DNA of 42,308 nt from an uncultured Lachnospiraceae bacterium (GCA_947593655.1 CANQDS010000010.1:1-42308), one strand, 5' to 3'; shown: positions 16,067 through 25,573, counted from the stretch's first letter. Notes: generated from the letters alone by a model not told the origin. Program-made: numbers and translations.

Positions 16067-17593
16067 ATGGAACGGGAATTTTTGCAGAAGATCCGGGCGT
16101 TTATGGAGGAGGCGCATATGGCACCGGTTGGATGCAGGATCATAGCGGGCGTTTCCGGCGGTGCGGATTCCGTCGCCCTGCTTCTGGCGCTGTCGGAATT
16201 AAGCGGGGCGATGGGCTTTACTCTGGAGGTTTTCCATATAGAGCACGGGATCCGGGGCGAAGAGAGCCGGGCGGATGCGCGGTTTACGGAAGAACTGTGC
16301 GCGCGCTTATGTATTCCGTTTACGCAGGAGACGGCGGATGTGCCGGGGTATGCGAAAGCGCATCATATGGGGGAAGAGGAAGCGGCGCGGCTGCTGCGTT
16401 ATGAGGCCCTCTGCCGGCGCGCCGAAACGGTGATCCGGGAAACGGGAAAGCCGGTGCGTGCGGCGCTCGCCCATCACAGGGAGGATAATGCGGAGACGGC
16501 GCTGTTTCGGATGGCGCGGGGAAGCGGGGCGCGGGGAATGCGCGGGATCCTGCCGACGGCGGAATATCAGGGGATTACCGTCATCCGGCCGCTGCTTCGC
16601 TGCTGCCGCGCAGAGATCGAGGAATTTTTGCGGGAGCGGGGACAGGATTACTGCACGGATTCTACGAACTGCGACGAAACTTACAGCCGGAACCGGATCC
16701 GCCGCAGAATCCTGCCGGAACTTCAGGCGGTCAATCCCGATGCGGTGCGGCATATCAATCAGCTGGAAGAGCAGATGGCCGTCCTTTATGATTATCTTGG
16801 CAGGGAAGCCGAAAGCGCCGGAGCAGAGATCATCTCGCGGGACGAAACGGCTGTTTTTCTGCATACCGGGAAGCTTCTGGCGCTGCATCCCGCCGTCCGG
16901 GCGGAAGTGGTGCGCCTGGCCGTTTTTGAGGCGGCGGGAGCCCGGAAGGATATTGCGGAGGTTCATGTGCGGGAAGTGCTTGCCCTTCTGGAACGGCAGC
17001 CGGGGAAGCGCGTTTCCCTGCCGTATGGGATAACGGCCTGCCTCGAACAGGGGGCGCTCCTGCTAAAAAAGGAGGAAGTGAAAAGACGGGATCCGGAGCG
17101 GAACGGGGTGCTTCTGGAAATCACGCCGGATTTTCTTGCGGAATGCCGAAAGATCCCGGACGGGCGGCGCGTTCCGGTCGGGGAAGACGGCGCGTACCTG
17201 ACATTCCGTCTGTGGGAAAATTTCGAAAAGATCAAAGAAATTCCGAAAAAAAAGTATACGAAATTATTCGATTATGATAAGATAAAAGGTAGTTTTCTGG
17301 TGAGAAACCGGCGGCAGGGAGATTATTTCATCCTGAATGCGCAGGGAAACCGCAAAAAGCTGAACCGTTTCCTGATCGACGAGAAGATTCCCGCCCATAT
17401 GCGGGATCAGATCCTGCTTCTGGCGCAGGGGAGCGAAGTCATCTGGATGATCGGCGGGCGGATCAGCGAGAATTATAAAGTTACGGAAGAAACAGACTGG
17501 ATCCTGGAAGCTGTGTATCAGCCGAAAGAAGGTTCCTCCGTCTGTGGAATGCATTATGGAGGAAATTGTAATGGAATATCAAAAGAAACATGA
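16067..17593 (+). CDS. tilS: tRNA(Ile)-lysidine synthase
   Basis: A 508-residue N-type ATP pyrophosphatase that converts cytidine-34 of tRNA-Ile(CAU) to lysidine so that it reads AUA. The PP-loop SGGADS is at residues 30-35. Family motifs follow: FHIEHGIRGEESRADARF, HREDNAETALFRMARGSGARG and the later CTDSTN. The C-terminal TilS domain shows RNRRQGDYFILNAQGNRKKL and KIPAHMRDQ. The ATG immediately follows the spoIIE stop codon. Its last 23 bases overlap the start of hpt. The order spoIIE-tilS-hpt-ftsH is the Bacillus order with the small genes missing. Confidence 0.95.
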   Translation: MEREFLQKIRAFMEEAHMAPVGCRIIAGVSGGADSVALLLALSELSGAMGFTLEVFHIEHGIRGEESRADARFTEELCARLCIPFTQETADVPGYAKAHHMGEEEAARLLRYEALCRRAETVIRETGKPVRAALAHHREDNAETALFRMARGSGARGMRGILPTAEYQGITVIRPLLRCCRAEIEEFLRERGQDYCTDSTNCDETYSRNRIRRRILPELQAVNPDAVRHINQLEEQMAVLYDYLGREAESAGAEIISRDETAVFLHTGKLLALHPAVRAEVVRLAVFEAAGARKDIAEVHVREVLALLERQPGKRVSLPYGITACLEQGALLLKKEEVKRRDPERNGVLLEITPDFLAECRKIPDGRRVPVGEDGAYLTFRLWENFEKIKEIPKKKYTKLFDYDKIKGSFLVRNRRQGDYFILNAQGNRKKLNRFLIDEKIPAHMRDQILLLAQGSEVIWMIGGRISENYKVTEETDWILEAVYQPKEGSSVCGMHYGGNCNGISKET

Positions 17594-18128
17594 AATTTCC
17601 GTATACCTGACAGAAGAACAGATCCATCAGAGAATTGCGGAGATGGGGAAAGAGATCACGGAGAAATTTCAGGGAGAATCCGTTTATCTGGTATGCGTTT
17701 TAAAAGGCGCGGTCTTTTTTGCCACGGAGCTGGCAAAACACATTGAGCTTCCGATGACGCTGGATTTTATGTCGGTATCCAGTTACGGCGCCGGTACGAA
17801 ATCTTCCGGAAGCATCAAGATCAAGAAAGATCTGGAATGTCCGATTGAAGGAGAAAATATCATAGTGGCGGAAGATATTCTGGATTCGGGCAATACGTTA
17901 AGCCGTCTGATCCGGCTTTTTAAAGAGAGAAAGCCGAAGACGCTTACGGTGTGCACGCTTTTGGATAAGCCGGAACGGCGGGAAGCCGAAGATGTAGTGA
18001 TCGACTACACCGGATTTGTGGTTCCGGATAAATTTATCGTGGGTTACGGGCTTGATTATGATCAGAGATACCGCAATCTTCCTTATATCGGTTTTTTGGA
18101 AGATGCGGATGAAAATAAAGGAGAATGA
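17571..18128 (+). CDS. hpt: Hypoxanthine phosphoribosyltransferase
   Basis: A 185-residue type I phosphoribosyltransferase that makes IMP or GMP from hypoxanthine or guanine and PRPP (purine salvage). The PRPP-binding loop reads NIIVAEDILDSGNTLSRLI. The other family motifs are LVCVLKGAVFFATELAKHI and the C-terminal PDKFIVGYGLDYDQRYRNLPYIG. The start was placed at ATG 17571, 8 bases after GGAGG (17558-17562). An in-frame GTG at 17544 would lie before that ribosome binding site. The gene begins inside the tilS 3' end and overlaps ftsH by 4 bases. Confidence 0.95.
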   Translation: MEYQKKHEISVYLTEEQIHQRIAEMGKEITEKFQGESVYLVCVLKGAVFFATELAKHIELPMTLDFMSVSSYGAGTKSSGSIKIKKDLECPIEGENIIVAEDILDSGNTLSRLIRLFKERKPKTLTVCTLLDKPERREAEDVVIDYTGFVVPDKFIVGYGLDYDQRYRNLPYIGFLEDADENKGE

Positions 18129-19963
18129 CATTGAATACCAGGAAAAACAATCACTATGGCGGTTACGGCATTTATGCGCTGCTGATATTGGTGCTGATCG
18201 CATTTTTCTTGTGGAGCACCGGAAAACCGTCGACAAACTCCTACACGCGGGGGCAGTTTGAAGCGGCCTTGGAGGATCAGAAAGTAACTTCGGTGGAGGT
18301 CACCCAGAACCGGGAGATTCCGACCGGAAATCTCAGGATCCACATGAAGGACGGAAGCACGCAGAGCATGTATGTTTCGGACGTCAACGATATGCAGGCG
18401 CTGATGGAGGAGTACAACTTTACAGCCTATACGGTATCGGAGGTCAAAGGGGAGAAATGGCTTCTGACTCTGCTCCCGTACCTTCTGATGTTCGGCGCGT
18501 TCTTTATCCTGTTTATCATCATGAGCAACAATGCGGCGGCGCAGAACGGCGGCGGGCGGATGATGAATTTCGGGAAAAGCCGGGCGAAGCTGTCCACGGA
18601 TGAGGACAATAAAGTCAATTTCAGCAATGTGGCGGGCCTGCAGGAGGAGAAGGAAGAACTGGAAGAGATCGTGGATTTCCTCCGTTCCCCGCGCAAGTAT
18701 ACCCAGCTCGGGGCGAGGATCCCGAAGGGCGTGCTTCTGGTCGGACCGCCGGGAACCGGAAAGACGCTTCTCGCGAAAGCGGTAGCGGGAGAGGCCGGCG
18801 TGCCGTTTTTCAGCATTTCCGGCTCCGACTTTGTGGAAATGTTTGTCGGCGTCGGAGCATCGCGCGTGCGCGATCTGTTTGAGGACGCCAAGAAAAACGC
18901 GCCGTGCATCGTATTCATCGATGAGATCGATGCCGTGGCAAGGCGGCGCGGAACCGGTATGGGCGGCGGCCATGACGAGCGCGAGCAGACCTTAAACCAG
19001 ATGCTGGTGGAAATGGACGGTTTCGGCGTCAACGAGGGCATTATCGTGATGGCGGCGACCAACCGCGTGGATATCCTCGATCCGGCGATCATGCGTCCGG
19101 GGCGTTTCGACCGCAAGATCGGCGTCGGAAGGCCGGATGTCGGCGGCAGGGAGGAGATCCTGAAAGTCCATGCCAGAAATAAGCCGCTGGGCGACGATGT
19201 GGATATCCGTCAGGTGGCCCAGACGACCGCCGGATTCACCGGGGCGGATCTGGAGAACCTGTTGAACGAGGCCGCGATTTTGGCAGCCAAAGAGGAGCGC
19301 AGCTATATCGTGCAGGACGATATCCGCCGTTCGTTTGTCAAGGTAGGGATCGGCGCGGAGAAGAAAAGCCGCATTATATCCGAGAAGGAGAAGCGCATCA
19401 CAGCGTTCCACGAGGCAGGCCATGCGATCCTGTTCCATCTTCTGCCGGATGTAGGGCCGGTTTACACGGTTTCCATCATCCCGACCGGAACGGGCGCGGC
19501 GGGCTATACGATGCCGCTTCCGGAAAAGGATGAGATGTTCAACTCCAAAGGGCGTATGTTACAGGAGATCATCGTGGATCTCGGCGGGCGCGTGGCGGAG
19601 GAACTGGTATTTGACGATATCACCACCGGGGCTTCGCAGGATATCAAGCAGGCGACAAAGCTGGCTCGTGACATGGTAACAAAGTACGGAATGTCCGACC
19701 AGATCGGCCTGATCTGCTATGGAGACGACGATGAAGAAGTCTTTATTGGACGCGATCTGGCGCATACGAGGAGCTACAGCGAAGGCGTTGCGGAGAAGAT
19801 CGATGCGGAAGTGAAGCGGATCATCGACGATTCCTATGAAAAAGCCAGAAGCATGATCATGGAGAACCGGGATGTGCTGGAAGCATGTGCCGACCTGCTT
19901 CTGAAGAAAGAAAAGATCACAAGAAAAGAGTTTGAAGCGCTGTTTGAACTGCGGGCGCTGTAA
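18125..19963 (+). CDS. ftsH: ATP-dependent zinc metalloprotease FtsH
   Basis: A 612-residue membrane-anchored AAA+ protease. Two membrane segments (about 16-31 and 113-133) flank a small extracytoplasmic domain. The AAA module has Walker A GPPGTGKT (207-214), Walker [12 protein letters not shown] and the second-region-of-homology motif [16 protein letters not shown]. The zinc protease site is HEAGH (429-433). It degrades membrane and regulatory proteins and in Bacillus is needed for sporulation. ATG 18125 overlaps the hpt stop (ATGA) but is only one base from AAAGGAG (18117-18123). The TTG at 18131 is 7 bases away and could be the true start. A strong terminator at 19991 ends the operon. Confidence 0.96.
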   Translation: MTLNTRKNNHYGGYGIYALLILVLIAFFLWSTGKPSTNSYTRGQFEAALEDQKVTSVEVTQNREIPTGNLRIHMKDGSTQSMYVSDVNDMQALMEEYNFTAYTVSEVKGEKWLLTLLPYLLMFGAFFILFIIMSNNAAAQNGGGRMMNFGKSRAKLSTDEDNKVNFSNVAGLQEEKEELEEIVDFLRSPRKYTQLGARIPKGVLLVGPPGTGKTLLAKAVAGEAGVPFFSISGSDFVEMFVGVGASRVRDLFEDAKKNAPCIVFIDEIDAVARRRGTGMGGGHDEREQTLNQMLVEMDGFGVNEGIIVMAATNRVDILDPAIMRPGRFDRKIGVGRPDVGGREEILKVHARNKPLGDDVDIRQVAQTTAGFTGADLENLLNEAAILAAKEERSYIVQDDIRRSFVKVGIGAEKKSRIISEKEKRITAFHEAGHAILFHLLPDVGPVYTVSIIPTGTGAAGYTMPLPEKDEMFNSKGRMLQEIIVDLGGRVAEELVFDDITTGASQDIKQATKLARDMVTKYGMSDQIGLICYGDDDEEVFIGRDLAHTRSYSEGVAEKIDAEVKRIIDDSYEKARSMIMENRDVLEACADLLLKKEKITRKEFEALFELRAL

Positions 19964-19990
19964 GAAGCGGATATGCCTGTTTCAAAAGAA

Positions 19991-20038
19991 AAAGAAATCG
20001 GAACAATATTTTGTATATTATTTCCGGTTTCTTTTTTC
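19991..20038 (+). terminator. Terminator after ftsH
   Basis: AAGAAATCGGAA (19992-20003) pairs with TTCCGGTTTCTT (20022-20033), with one G-T pair, followed by a T run. Confidence 0.85.
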
Positions 20039-20126
20039 TTCCTGAAAAATGCTATTGTGATTTTGCACAGAAAATATACGAAAAATTTGTGAAGTTTGTG
20101 CACACTTATTCGGGGAAAGATGCTAT

Positions 20127-20230
20127 TATAATACTCGTAAAACCCCCCAATACATTATATAGTTTTTGCTATACCCCATAGTAAAAATACCTTCTCCTAA
20201 AAAGACAGCGCGAAAGCAGCTGTCTTTTTT
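20127..20230 (+). ncRNA. Candidate C-rich small RNA
   Basis: A TATAAT (20127-20132) is followed by about 90 bases with no open frame, ending in a strong intrinsic terminator (20199-20230). The putative transcript has three unpaired C-rich stretches: CCCCCC (20143-20148), ACCCC in the loop of a CTAT/ATAG hairpin, and CCTTCTCC. These could pair with Shine-Dalgarno sequences, as in C-rich small RNAs of Gram-positive bacteria. No convincing -35 is visible. This gap (19964-20290) holds no protein gene. Confidence 0.35.
20199..20230. terminator. Bidirectional terminator
   Basis: AAAAAGACAGC (20199-20209) and GCTGTCTTTTT (20219-20229) form a perfect stem with A and T tails. It can serve the putative small RNA on the plus strand and the ABC transporter operon on the minus strand. 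Confidence 0.8.
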
Positions 20231-20247
20231 CATTTTATCGTAGTATG

Positions 20248-20276
20248 CAGAAAGGCTGCCGGCGGCAGCCTTTCTG
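20248..20276. repeat. Perfect 14-bp palindrome after the ABC permease gene
   Basis: CAGAAAGGCTGCCG (20248-20261) and its exact complement (20263-20276) are separated by one base. It lies 14 bases beyond the permease stop. With no T run it is more likely an RNA 3'-end protecting hairpin or the first half of a double terminator. Confidence 0.6.
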
Positions 20277-20290
20277 TATACCATAGGAAA

Positions 20291-22903
20291 TTATATAGTT
20301 TCTGTTTTCAGCGCGTCGGCCGTATTTTCCTTCCGGACTTTATTCATCGCGTACAGCATGGTTGCGAATACGACGGCGAATACGCTTCCGATCGCGATCG
20401 CAAGGCTCAGCCACGGAATGTAAAACGGAAATTCAACCCCGTCGGATACCGCTTTAAAGATTAGCCATGTGATCAAAAGGGCGGTCGGAAGGCCGTACAT
20501 CAATCCCTTAAAGCCATAGAGCAGACATTCAAAATTCATCATGCGCATCATGCCGCGCGGTTCGAGGCCGACGGAGCGCAGCATGGCAAATTCCCGGCTG
20601 CGGAGCAGGATATTGGTAGAGATCGTGTTGAACACATTGGCTGCGGCGATCAGCGAGATCAGCGCGATAAACCCATAGGAAAAAACGTCAATGATAAAAA
20701 TGGTCATCTGCTCGCTTTCGGTCGCCGCTGCCAGGTCAGTGACATAGAACTGGCAGTTCTGCGCCCTTAAGATCCTGCCCACGTTTGTACAGGTTTCGGC
20801 GTGCTCGCTGCAGACGACGGTAAAATCGAAAGCATTGCCCGCAGCTCCGTCGTCGGGAAACAGATGCTCTTTCTGGCTGTAGGGCAGATACAGAGCAGGC
20901 ATCGATGTGGTAAAATCGCACATGGACGGGTGGGCGTTTGGACCGGTATCGCAGACAAGCCCGGTCTGGCCGGAATCGGTTATCAGGGTGAGCTCCATCT
21001 GCTTTCCGGAGGAAAACGCCGAACTGATATGATAGCGCCCGTCTTTGGAATCGTAGTAATTGATATTGTCCACAAGGACGGCTTTCGGCTGGTCCGGGAG
21101 CCAGTACCCCGCCGGAGAGATCCCGTTGTCTTCCAGAAATTCCCGGAAAACGGCATCATCCAGAAACGTGACGAGGATGCCGAGGCGCGTCTGTTCTCCG
21201 TCCGTTTCGGTTGCGGTTTCACCGGCCAGCTTACGATACTCCGGTGTCAGGGAATCCGTATCGGCGTAGACTTCCGCGTAAACGTTTTTGTAAAAGCACA
21301 ATTTGCTGATGTTTTCGACCGTAAGCAGTTCCTGCCGGATGGTTTCGATCGAAGGAGCATCTTCTTCGTCGCCCGGATTGATGGAGCCGGTCAGATTAAA
21401 TTCATAATCTTTATAGACCGCATCGGCGGAACGCTCCAGATAGGAGCAGAAGCTGCTCGTGGAAATAAACAGCACGATGCTGATGAATAAGGAAATTACC
21501 GTTGCGCGGTAGCGGTTCCGGCTGCGTTTGTAGTTCTTGGAAGCGATCATTCCTTCCAGACCGAACAGTTTCTGGGTAAGCCGGGATGTTTTCACCTGTT
21601 TCGCACGGAGCCGGATCTCGCCGCTCTGGCGGATGGTTTCGATCGCGGAGCGTTTTAAGCTGCGCCGCGCGGGAAGCCATGCGGATATCATGATCGTAAG
21701 CAGCGCGATCAGAGCGGAAGCCAGAAGGGCCTCGACCGAGCAGGAAAGGGTAAGCCGTACCGTGGAATCGTCACGGAGCAGGCGGCTGATCGTATCGCCG
21801 ACAAAGAAAAAGGTCACTCCCATGCCGGCGATCCCGGCCAGAATTCCAAGCGGAATGCCCACAGCTCCCAGAAAAAGCCCTTCGGTCAGCACACTCCAGC
21901 GGAGCTGCCGCCGTGTCGCCCCGATCGACGCAAGGATCCCGAACTGCTGCGTCCGTTCGTTTACGGAGATCGAAAACGCATTGTAGATCAGCGACACGGA
22001 GCCGAACATGATGATCGCGATCAGGATCAGGGCAAGGTTCTTTATGACATGGTTAAAAGTGCTCTCGCCGCTGTAACCGTAACACCGCAAAAGATTGTGG
22101 TTGACATCGTAATTGCCGGTAAAAGCCTGCGTCTCCAGAAAGTCGAAGAGTTTTTTTCCGTCCTGCACCGTAAAATAAGCGTCATAGGAGTCTGAGCCGC
22201 CGTCCGCAGCAGCAGAAGCGATCGTTAAGGCCGTATAGCCCGGTGCGCTGTAATCTTCGTAGTCCGGGCGGGAGTAAAAGCCGGTTACGGTATAGGTTTT
22301 TTCAGAGGTATAGGAGAGCCGTTCCGTACCCATATCTAAAGAACTGCCGTCGGAAACCGGTTCCCAGTCCTCTATGGTGAGAAATTCCTGATGGTTGTTC
22401 CGGAGGCTGCCGTCCGGATCGATCCGTTCCCCCAGCTGCAGCGTGAGCGTATCGCCCAGCGCATAAGTGACGCCGCCGTTGGAGGAAAGGTGGTCAGGAA
22501 GCAGAAGTTCGTTTTCCTTTTCCGGCATCCGCCCGCTGGTGATATGCACCGGAAGCAGTTTCGTAACGTCCGTTTCCACGGCTTCCACGCATAAATAAGG
22601 CTTGCCGTTGTTGGTGCAGTCCGGCAGATACGAAAAACCGAGGCGCTGCAGAAAGACGGTTTCTGTTACTTCCGGATCTTCTTTCAGTGTTTCTAACTGT
22701 TCCCGCGTGAGGTCGTTGAAACGCGCATACCATCCGCCGGAAGAATCAAGCGTATAGTTGATCATGAAGCGGGACAGGGAAGAAACCGACGTGGAAACTG
22801 CCGTAAACATTGCGGTCGAAAGCAGGATCCCGACGATGGTGACAAGGGTTCGCACGCGGTTTTTCTTTAAATTGCGGAATGTGATCTTACTGAAAATATT
22901 CAT
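20291..22903 (-). CDS. ABC transporter permease, double FtsX type
   Basis: An 870-residue membrane protein with an N-terminal membrane segment (about 15-38) and a large extracytoplasmic MacB-like periplasmic-core region (about 40-285). An FtsX block of three segments (about 290-410) follows, then a basic linker. The same pattern repeats: a segment near 470-490, an extracytoplasmic part, and a final FtsX block (about 740-865). This two-fold architecture is typical of Gram-positive transporters that export or sense antimicrobial peptides or lipoproteins. It overlaps the ATPase gene by 4 bases. Its substrate cannot be read from sequence, but the neighbouring two-component system suggests a cell-envelope-stress or peptide-resistance function. 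Confidence 0.88.
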   Translation of the reverse strand: MNIFSKITFRNLKKNRVRTLVTIVGILLSTAMFTAVSTSVSSLSRFMINYTLDSSGGWYARFNDLTREQLETLKEDPEVTETVFLQRLGFSYLPDCTNNGKPYLCVEAVETDVTKLLPVHITSGRMPEKENELLLPDHLSSNGGVTYALGDTLTLQLGERIDPDGSLRNNHQEFLTIEDWEPVSDGSSLDMGTERLSYTSEKTYTVTGFYSRPDYEDYSAPGYTALTIASAAADGGSDSYDAYFTVQDGKKLFDFLETQAFTGNYDVNHNLLRCYGYSGESTFNHVIKNLALILIAIIMFGSVSLIYNAFSISVNERTQQFGILASIGATRRQLRWSVLTEGLFLGAVGIPLGILAGIAGMGVTFFFVGDTISRLLRDDSTVRLTLSCSVEALLASALIALLTIMISAWLPARRSLKRSAIETIRQSGEIRLRAKQVKTSRLTQKLFGLEGMIASKNYKRSRNRYRATVISLFISIVLFISTSSFCSYLERSADAVYKDYEFNLTGSINPGDEEDAPSIETIRQELLTVENISKLCFYKNVYAEVYADTDSLTPEYRKLAGETATETDGEQTRLGILVTFLDDAVFREFLEDNGISPAGYWLPDQPKAVLVDNINYYDSKDGRYHISSAFSSGKQMELTLITDSGQTGLVCDTGPNAHPSMCDFTTSMPALYLPYSQKEHLFPDDGAAGNAFDFTVVCSEHAETCTNVGRILRAQNCQFYVTDLAAATESEQMTIFIIDVFSYGFIALISLIAAANVFNTISTNILLRSREFAMLRSVGLEPRGMMRMMNFECLLYGFKGLMYGLPTALLITWLIFKAVSDGVEFPFYIPWLSLAIAIGSVFAVVFATMLYAMNKVRKENTADALKTETI

Positions 22904-23583
22904 GCGCGGATCACCTCATCTCTGGTGATCCTGCCGTCCTCGATCGCGATGATCCGATCCGCCTGAAGCGCGATGTCCTCATCATGCGTAATGACGATCA
23001 GAGTCTGCTGGTATTTTTTGTTGGAATATTTCAGAAGATCGACGATCTCCTGACTGTTTTTCGAGTCCAGGTTCCCGGTCGGCTCATCGGCAAGAACCAC
23101 GGCCGGAGCGTTCATCAGCGCCCTGCCGATGGACACCCGCTGCTGCTGGCCGCCGGAAAGCTGGTTCGGAAGGTGGTTGCGGCGGTCGCTCAGGGAAAGG
23201 AGCGCAAGAAGCTCTTCCAGACGCTCTTCGTTTACTTTCCGTCCGTCCATCAGAACCGGAAGCGTCATGTTTTCCGTCACGGTAAGAACCGGGATCAGGT
23301 TATAAAACTGATAGATCAGCCCGACCTGCCGCCGGCGGAAGATCGCAAGCTGCGTTTCGTTCTGCGCGTAGACGTCGGTTCCGTCTACGTAAACTTTTCC
23401 GGACGTCGGGACATCCACGCCTCCCAGAAGATGCAGAAGCGTGGATTTTCCGGAACCGGAGGGGCCGATGATCGCGGTAAACTGCCCCCGTTCCACGGAA
23501 AAGGAAACATGGTCCAGTGCGACGACCTGATTTTCTCCGCTCCCGTAGATCTTGGTGAGCGATTCTGCTTTTAAAATTTCCAT
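22900..23583 (-). CDS. ABC transporter ATP-binding protein
   Basis: A 227-residue ATPase of the MacB/LolD/BceA class. Walker [10 protein letters not shown] (40-48), Q-loop YQFYNLIP, signature LSGGQQQR (142-149), Walker B AVVLADEP and the switch ITHDEDIA are all intact. It powers the permease encoded immediately downstream (4-base overlap). Its upstream region carries a phased triple repeat that probably binds the regulator encoded at 24692-25369. The ribosome binding site is AAAGGAG, about 11 bases from the ATG, a somewhat long spacing. Confidence 0.95.
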   Translation of the reverse strand: MEILKAESLTKIYGSGENQVVALDHVSFSVERGQFTAIIGPSGSGKSTLLHLLGGVDVPTSGKVYVDGTDVYAQNETQLAIFRRRQVGLIYQFYNLIPVLTVTENMTLPVLMDGRKVNEERLEELLALLSLSDRRNHLPNQLSGGQQQRVSIGRALMNAPAVVLADEPTGNLDSKNSQEIVDLLKYSNKKYQQTLIVITHDEDIALQADRIIAIEDGRITRDEVIRA

Positions 23584-23618
23584 AGATCGATGTTCTCCTT
23601 TTTGTTTTTTACAGGAAA

Positions 23619-23661
23619 AGGATATCAGATGCAGATGACAGGGAAGTGACTTTTATGTGAC
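23619..23661 (-). promoter_or_regulatory. Phased triple-repeat operator and -10 of the ABC operon
   Basis: On the minus strand GTCAC, GTCAC and GTCAT (plus-strand 23657-23661, 23646-23650 and 23635-23639) recur exactly every 11 bases. TATCCT (23619-23624) follows 10 bases later as a probable -10. Helical-turn-phased direct repeats covering the -35 region are the usual binding pattern of OmpR-type activators. Confidence 0.55.
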
Positions 23662-24690
23662 AGTTTTGTCACCGGGCGCAGCACCGTCCCGGTAAAAGCG
23701 GATCAGGAAGCGGGCGCCGCCTTCGCTGCGGTTTTCCGCCTTGATCGTGCCGTTCTGGGCAGTGATGATCATGCGGGAGAGCGCAAGGCCGATTCCTGCA
23801 TTCTGGGCGGAAGCGTCCTGCCCCTTGTAAAAGCGCTCAAACAGATGCGGGATGTCCGCAGGGGAAAAGCCGCTGCCGTTGTCTTCGATTCGGATTTCCG
23901 TGTAGAGGGCGGTCGAACGGCAGAAAAACCATATCGTACCGTTTTCCGGGGTGTGCTCCATGCAGTTTTTCAGGATATTTAAAACGGCTTCCGCGGACCA
24001 CGCCATGTCGCCGGTAAATTGTTCCTCTCCGGAGGAAAAAGAGCGGACAAGCTCCTGTCCGCGCAGTTCCATGGGGATTAAGAGCGGTTCGGCGGAACGC
24101 GTAAGCAGCTGGCTGACAGAAACGGTTTCTTTTTTCAGATAAGCGGTTCCGGCATCCATTTTGGCCATTTTCAGAAGCGCTTCCACCAGCCAGCCGGTAT
24201 GCGACAAAAGCCGGGAAAGCTCCATTAAGAGCGCACTCCGCCGCTCTGGCGAAAGCGCGGGATCCTGCAGCAGGGAGATGATCAGCTGGCTGGAGGTAAG
24301 CGGCGAGCGGAGCTGGTGGGAGATGTCCGCCAGCGTATCGGAAAGGAACTGCTTTTCCTTTTCCAGCGTCTGTGCCTGTTCCGACAGGCGCAGCGTCATC
24401 TTGGAGATCTCGTTCTGCAGGATATAGAGTTCGCCTTCGTTATAATCGGAAAAACAGATGGTTTTCTTCCCGTGCAGCACGGCGTCGATCTCACCGCAGA
24501 GCTCCTCGAGCCGCCGGTAGCGCCGGGCGGTCGCCAGAAGGAAGGCAGCGACAAGAAAGGCGCATCCCGCCAGAAACCAGGAGCCCAGGGCGAAAGAAAC
24601 CATAAAGCCGCCGCCGCTGAACACGGCGGTGATCAAAAGCATGAAAAAAAGCGTGCGCCGGATTTCCGGATTCCGCAGCAGACGGTTCAT
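23653..24690 (-). CDS. Intramembrane-sensing-like histidine kinase
   Basis: A 345-residue kinase with two closely spaced N-terminal membrane segments (about 13-33 and 34-56) and almost no extracytoplasmic loop, the layout of BceS-type kinases that sense through a partner ABC transporter. HisKA has His125 in ADISHQLRSP. The ATPase domain shows NILKNCMEH, EDNGSGFSPADIPHLFERFY and GIGLALSRMI. It follows the response regulator by one base and precedes the ABC genes. The part upstream of the HisKA domain is short and carries no recognisable HAMP. The pairing with the ABC transporter is inferred from layout. Confidence 0.92.
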   Translation of the reverse strand: MNRLLRNPEIRRTLFFMLLITAVFSGGGFMVSFALGSWFLAGCAFLVAAFLLATARRYRRLEELCGEIDAVLHGKKTICFSDYNEGELYILQNEISKMTLRLSEQAQTLEKEKQFLSDTLADISHQLRSPLTSSQLIISLLQDPALSPERRSALLMELSRLLSHTGWLVEALLKMAKMDAGTAYLKKETVSVSQLLTRSAEPLLIPMELRGQELVRSFSSGEEQFTGDMAWSAEAVLNILKNCMEHTPENGTIWFFCRSTALYTEIRIEDNGSGFSPADIPHLFERFYKGQDASAQNAGIGLALSRMIITAQNGTIKAENRSEGGARFLIRFYRDGAAPGDKTVT

Positions 24691-24691
24691 T

Positions 24692-25369
24692 TTATCCCTC
24701 CATTTTGTAGCCGAGCCCGCGCAGCGTCCGGATATAGACCGGATTGGCGGGATCGTCTTCGATTTTTTCCCGTAAACGCTTGATATATACGGTCAGTGTG
24801 TTGTCGTTTACAAATTCGCCCGCCAGATCCCAGAGCTCTTCTAAAATGCGCGTCCGGGAAAGCACGATGCCGCGGTTCTGGAAAAAGAAGAGCAGCAGCC
24901 GGTATTCCAGCGCCGAAAGCGCGATCTCCGTCCCGTTTTTGGTGACGATGCCGCGGGAAGGGTTTAAGGTCAGGCTTCCGCAGGAGAGCGGAAAATTACC
25001 GGCGCCGTAGCGCCGCAGGACGCTGTTGATGCGGGAAACCAGCTCTCTTGGGCGGAACGGTTTGGAGATGTAGTCGTCCGCGCCGAGATCCAGTCCCGAA
25101 ACGACGCTGTATTCGTCGCCGGAAGCGGTCAAAAAGATGACGGGAAGGCTGCTGGTGGATTTCACGGCGGCGCAGATGGAAAAGCCGTTTCCGTCGGCAA
25201 GGGAGATGTCCAGCAGCAGCAGATTCGGCGAGAACGCCGGATCCTCCAGAAGCCGGAGCGCTTCGGTCTGTCCGCGTACCGCGGTGATCGTAAAGCCTTC
25301 TTTCTGTAAAAATTCCGTCAGATTCAGGATAATGGATGGATCGTCTTCCACCAGAAGAATATGCGCCAT
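24692..25369 (-). CDS. OmpR-family response regulator of the ABC cluster
   Basis: A 225-residue regulator. The receiver domain has LLVEDDPS, phospho-acceptor Asp54 in LLLDISLADG, and KPF. The winged-helix domain ends RTLRGLGYKMEG. The start was placed at the ATG at 25369 (MAHILLVEDD), preceded by AAGGGGG; the longer frame from 25423 adds 18 residues unlike the family. It is followed one base later by its kinase gene and probably activates the downstream ABC operon through the repeats at 23635-23661. Confidence 0.93.
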   Translation of the reverse strand: MAHILLVEDDPSIILNLTEFLQKEGFTITAVRGQTEALRLLEDPAFSPNLLLLDISLADGNGFSICAAVKSTSSLPVIFLTASGDEYSVVSGLDLGADDYISKPFRPRELVSRINSVLRRYGAGNFPLSCGSLTLNPSRGIVTKNGTEIALSALEYRLLLFFFQNRGIVLSRTRILEELWDLAGEFVNDNTLTVYIKRLREKIEDDPANPVYIRTLRGLGYKMEG

Positions 25370-25394
25370 CGCTCTGCGCCCCCTTTCTGTCTTA

Positions 25395-25423
25395 AGGATA
25401 ACATTTTCGGCGGACCGGGGCAA
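25395..25423 (-). promoter_or_regulatory. Putative promoter of the ABC-linked two-component system
   Basis: On the minus strand TTGCCC (25418-25423) and TATCCT (25395-25400) are 17 bases apart, 25 bases before the regulator start. The -10 is identical to the one proposed for the ABC operon. Confidence 0.4.
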
Positions 25424-25439
25424 TATTTGAAAAAAATTC

Positions 25440-25468
25440 TTGTGTAATCGACGAGGCTGTGTTATACT
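25440..25468 (+). promoter_or_regulatory. Promoter of tRNA-Tyr
   Basis: TTGTGT (25440-25445) and TATACT (25463-25468) with a 17-base spacer place the start of transcription about 8 bases before the mature tRNA. Confidence 0.6.
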
Positions 25469-25482
25469 TTATTACGTTGTAA

Positions 25483-25564
25483 GGGCAGATTCCCGAGTGG
25501 CCAAAGGGGACAGACTGTAAATCTGCTGCAGATTGCTTCGGTGGTTCGAATCCACCTCTGCCCA
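25483..25564 (+). tRNA. tRNA-Tyr (GTA anticodon)
   Basis: An 82-base class II tRNA. The acceptor stem GGGCAGA (25483-25489) pairs with TCTGCCC (25557-25563) and the discriminator base is A. The anticodon loop CTGTAAA follows a CAGA stem, a long variable arm has a TTCG-type loop region, and the T loop is GGTTCGAATCC. The 3' CCA is not encoded. It has its own promoter and terminator and so is a single-gene unit. Confidence 0.95.
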
Positions 25565-25573
25565 TGAACACAG

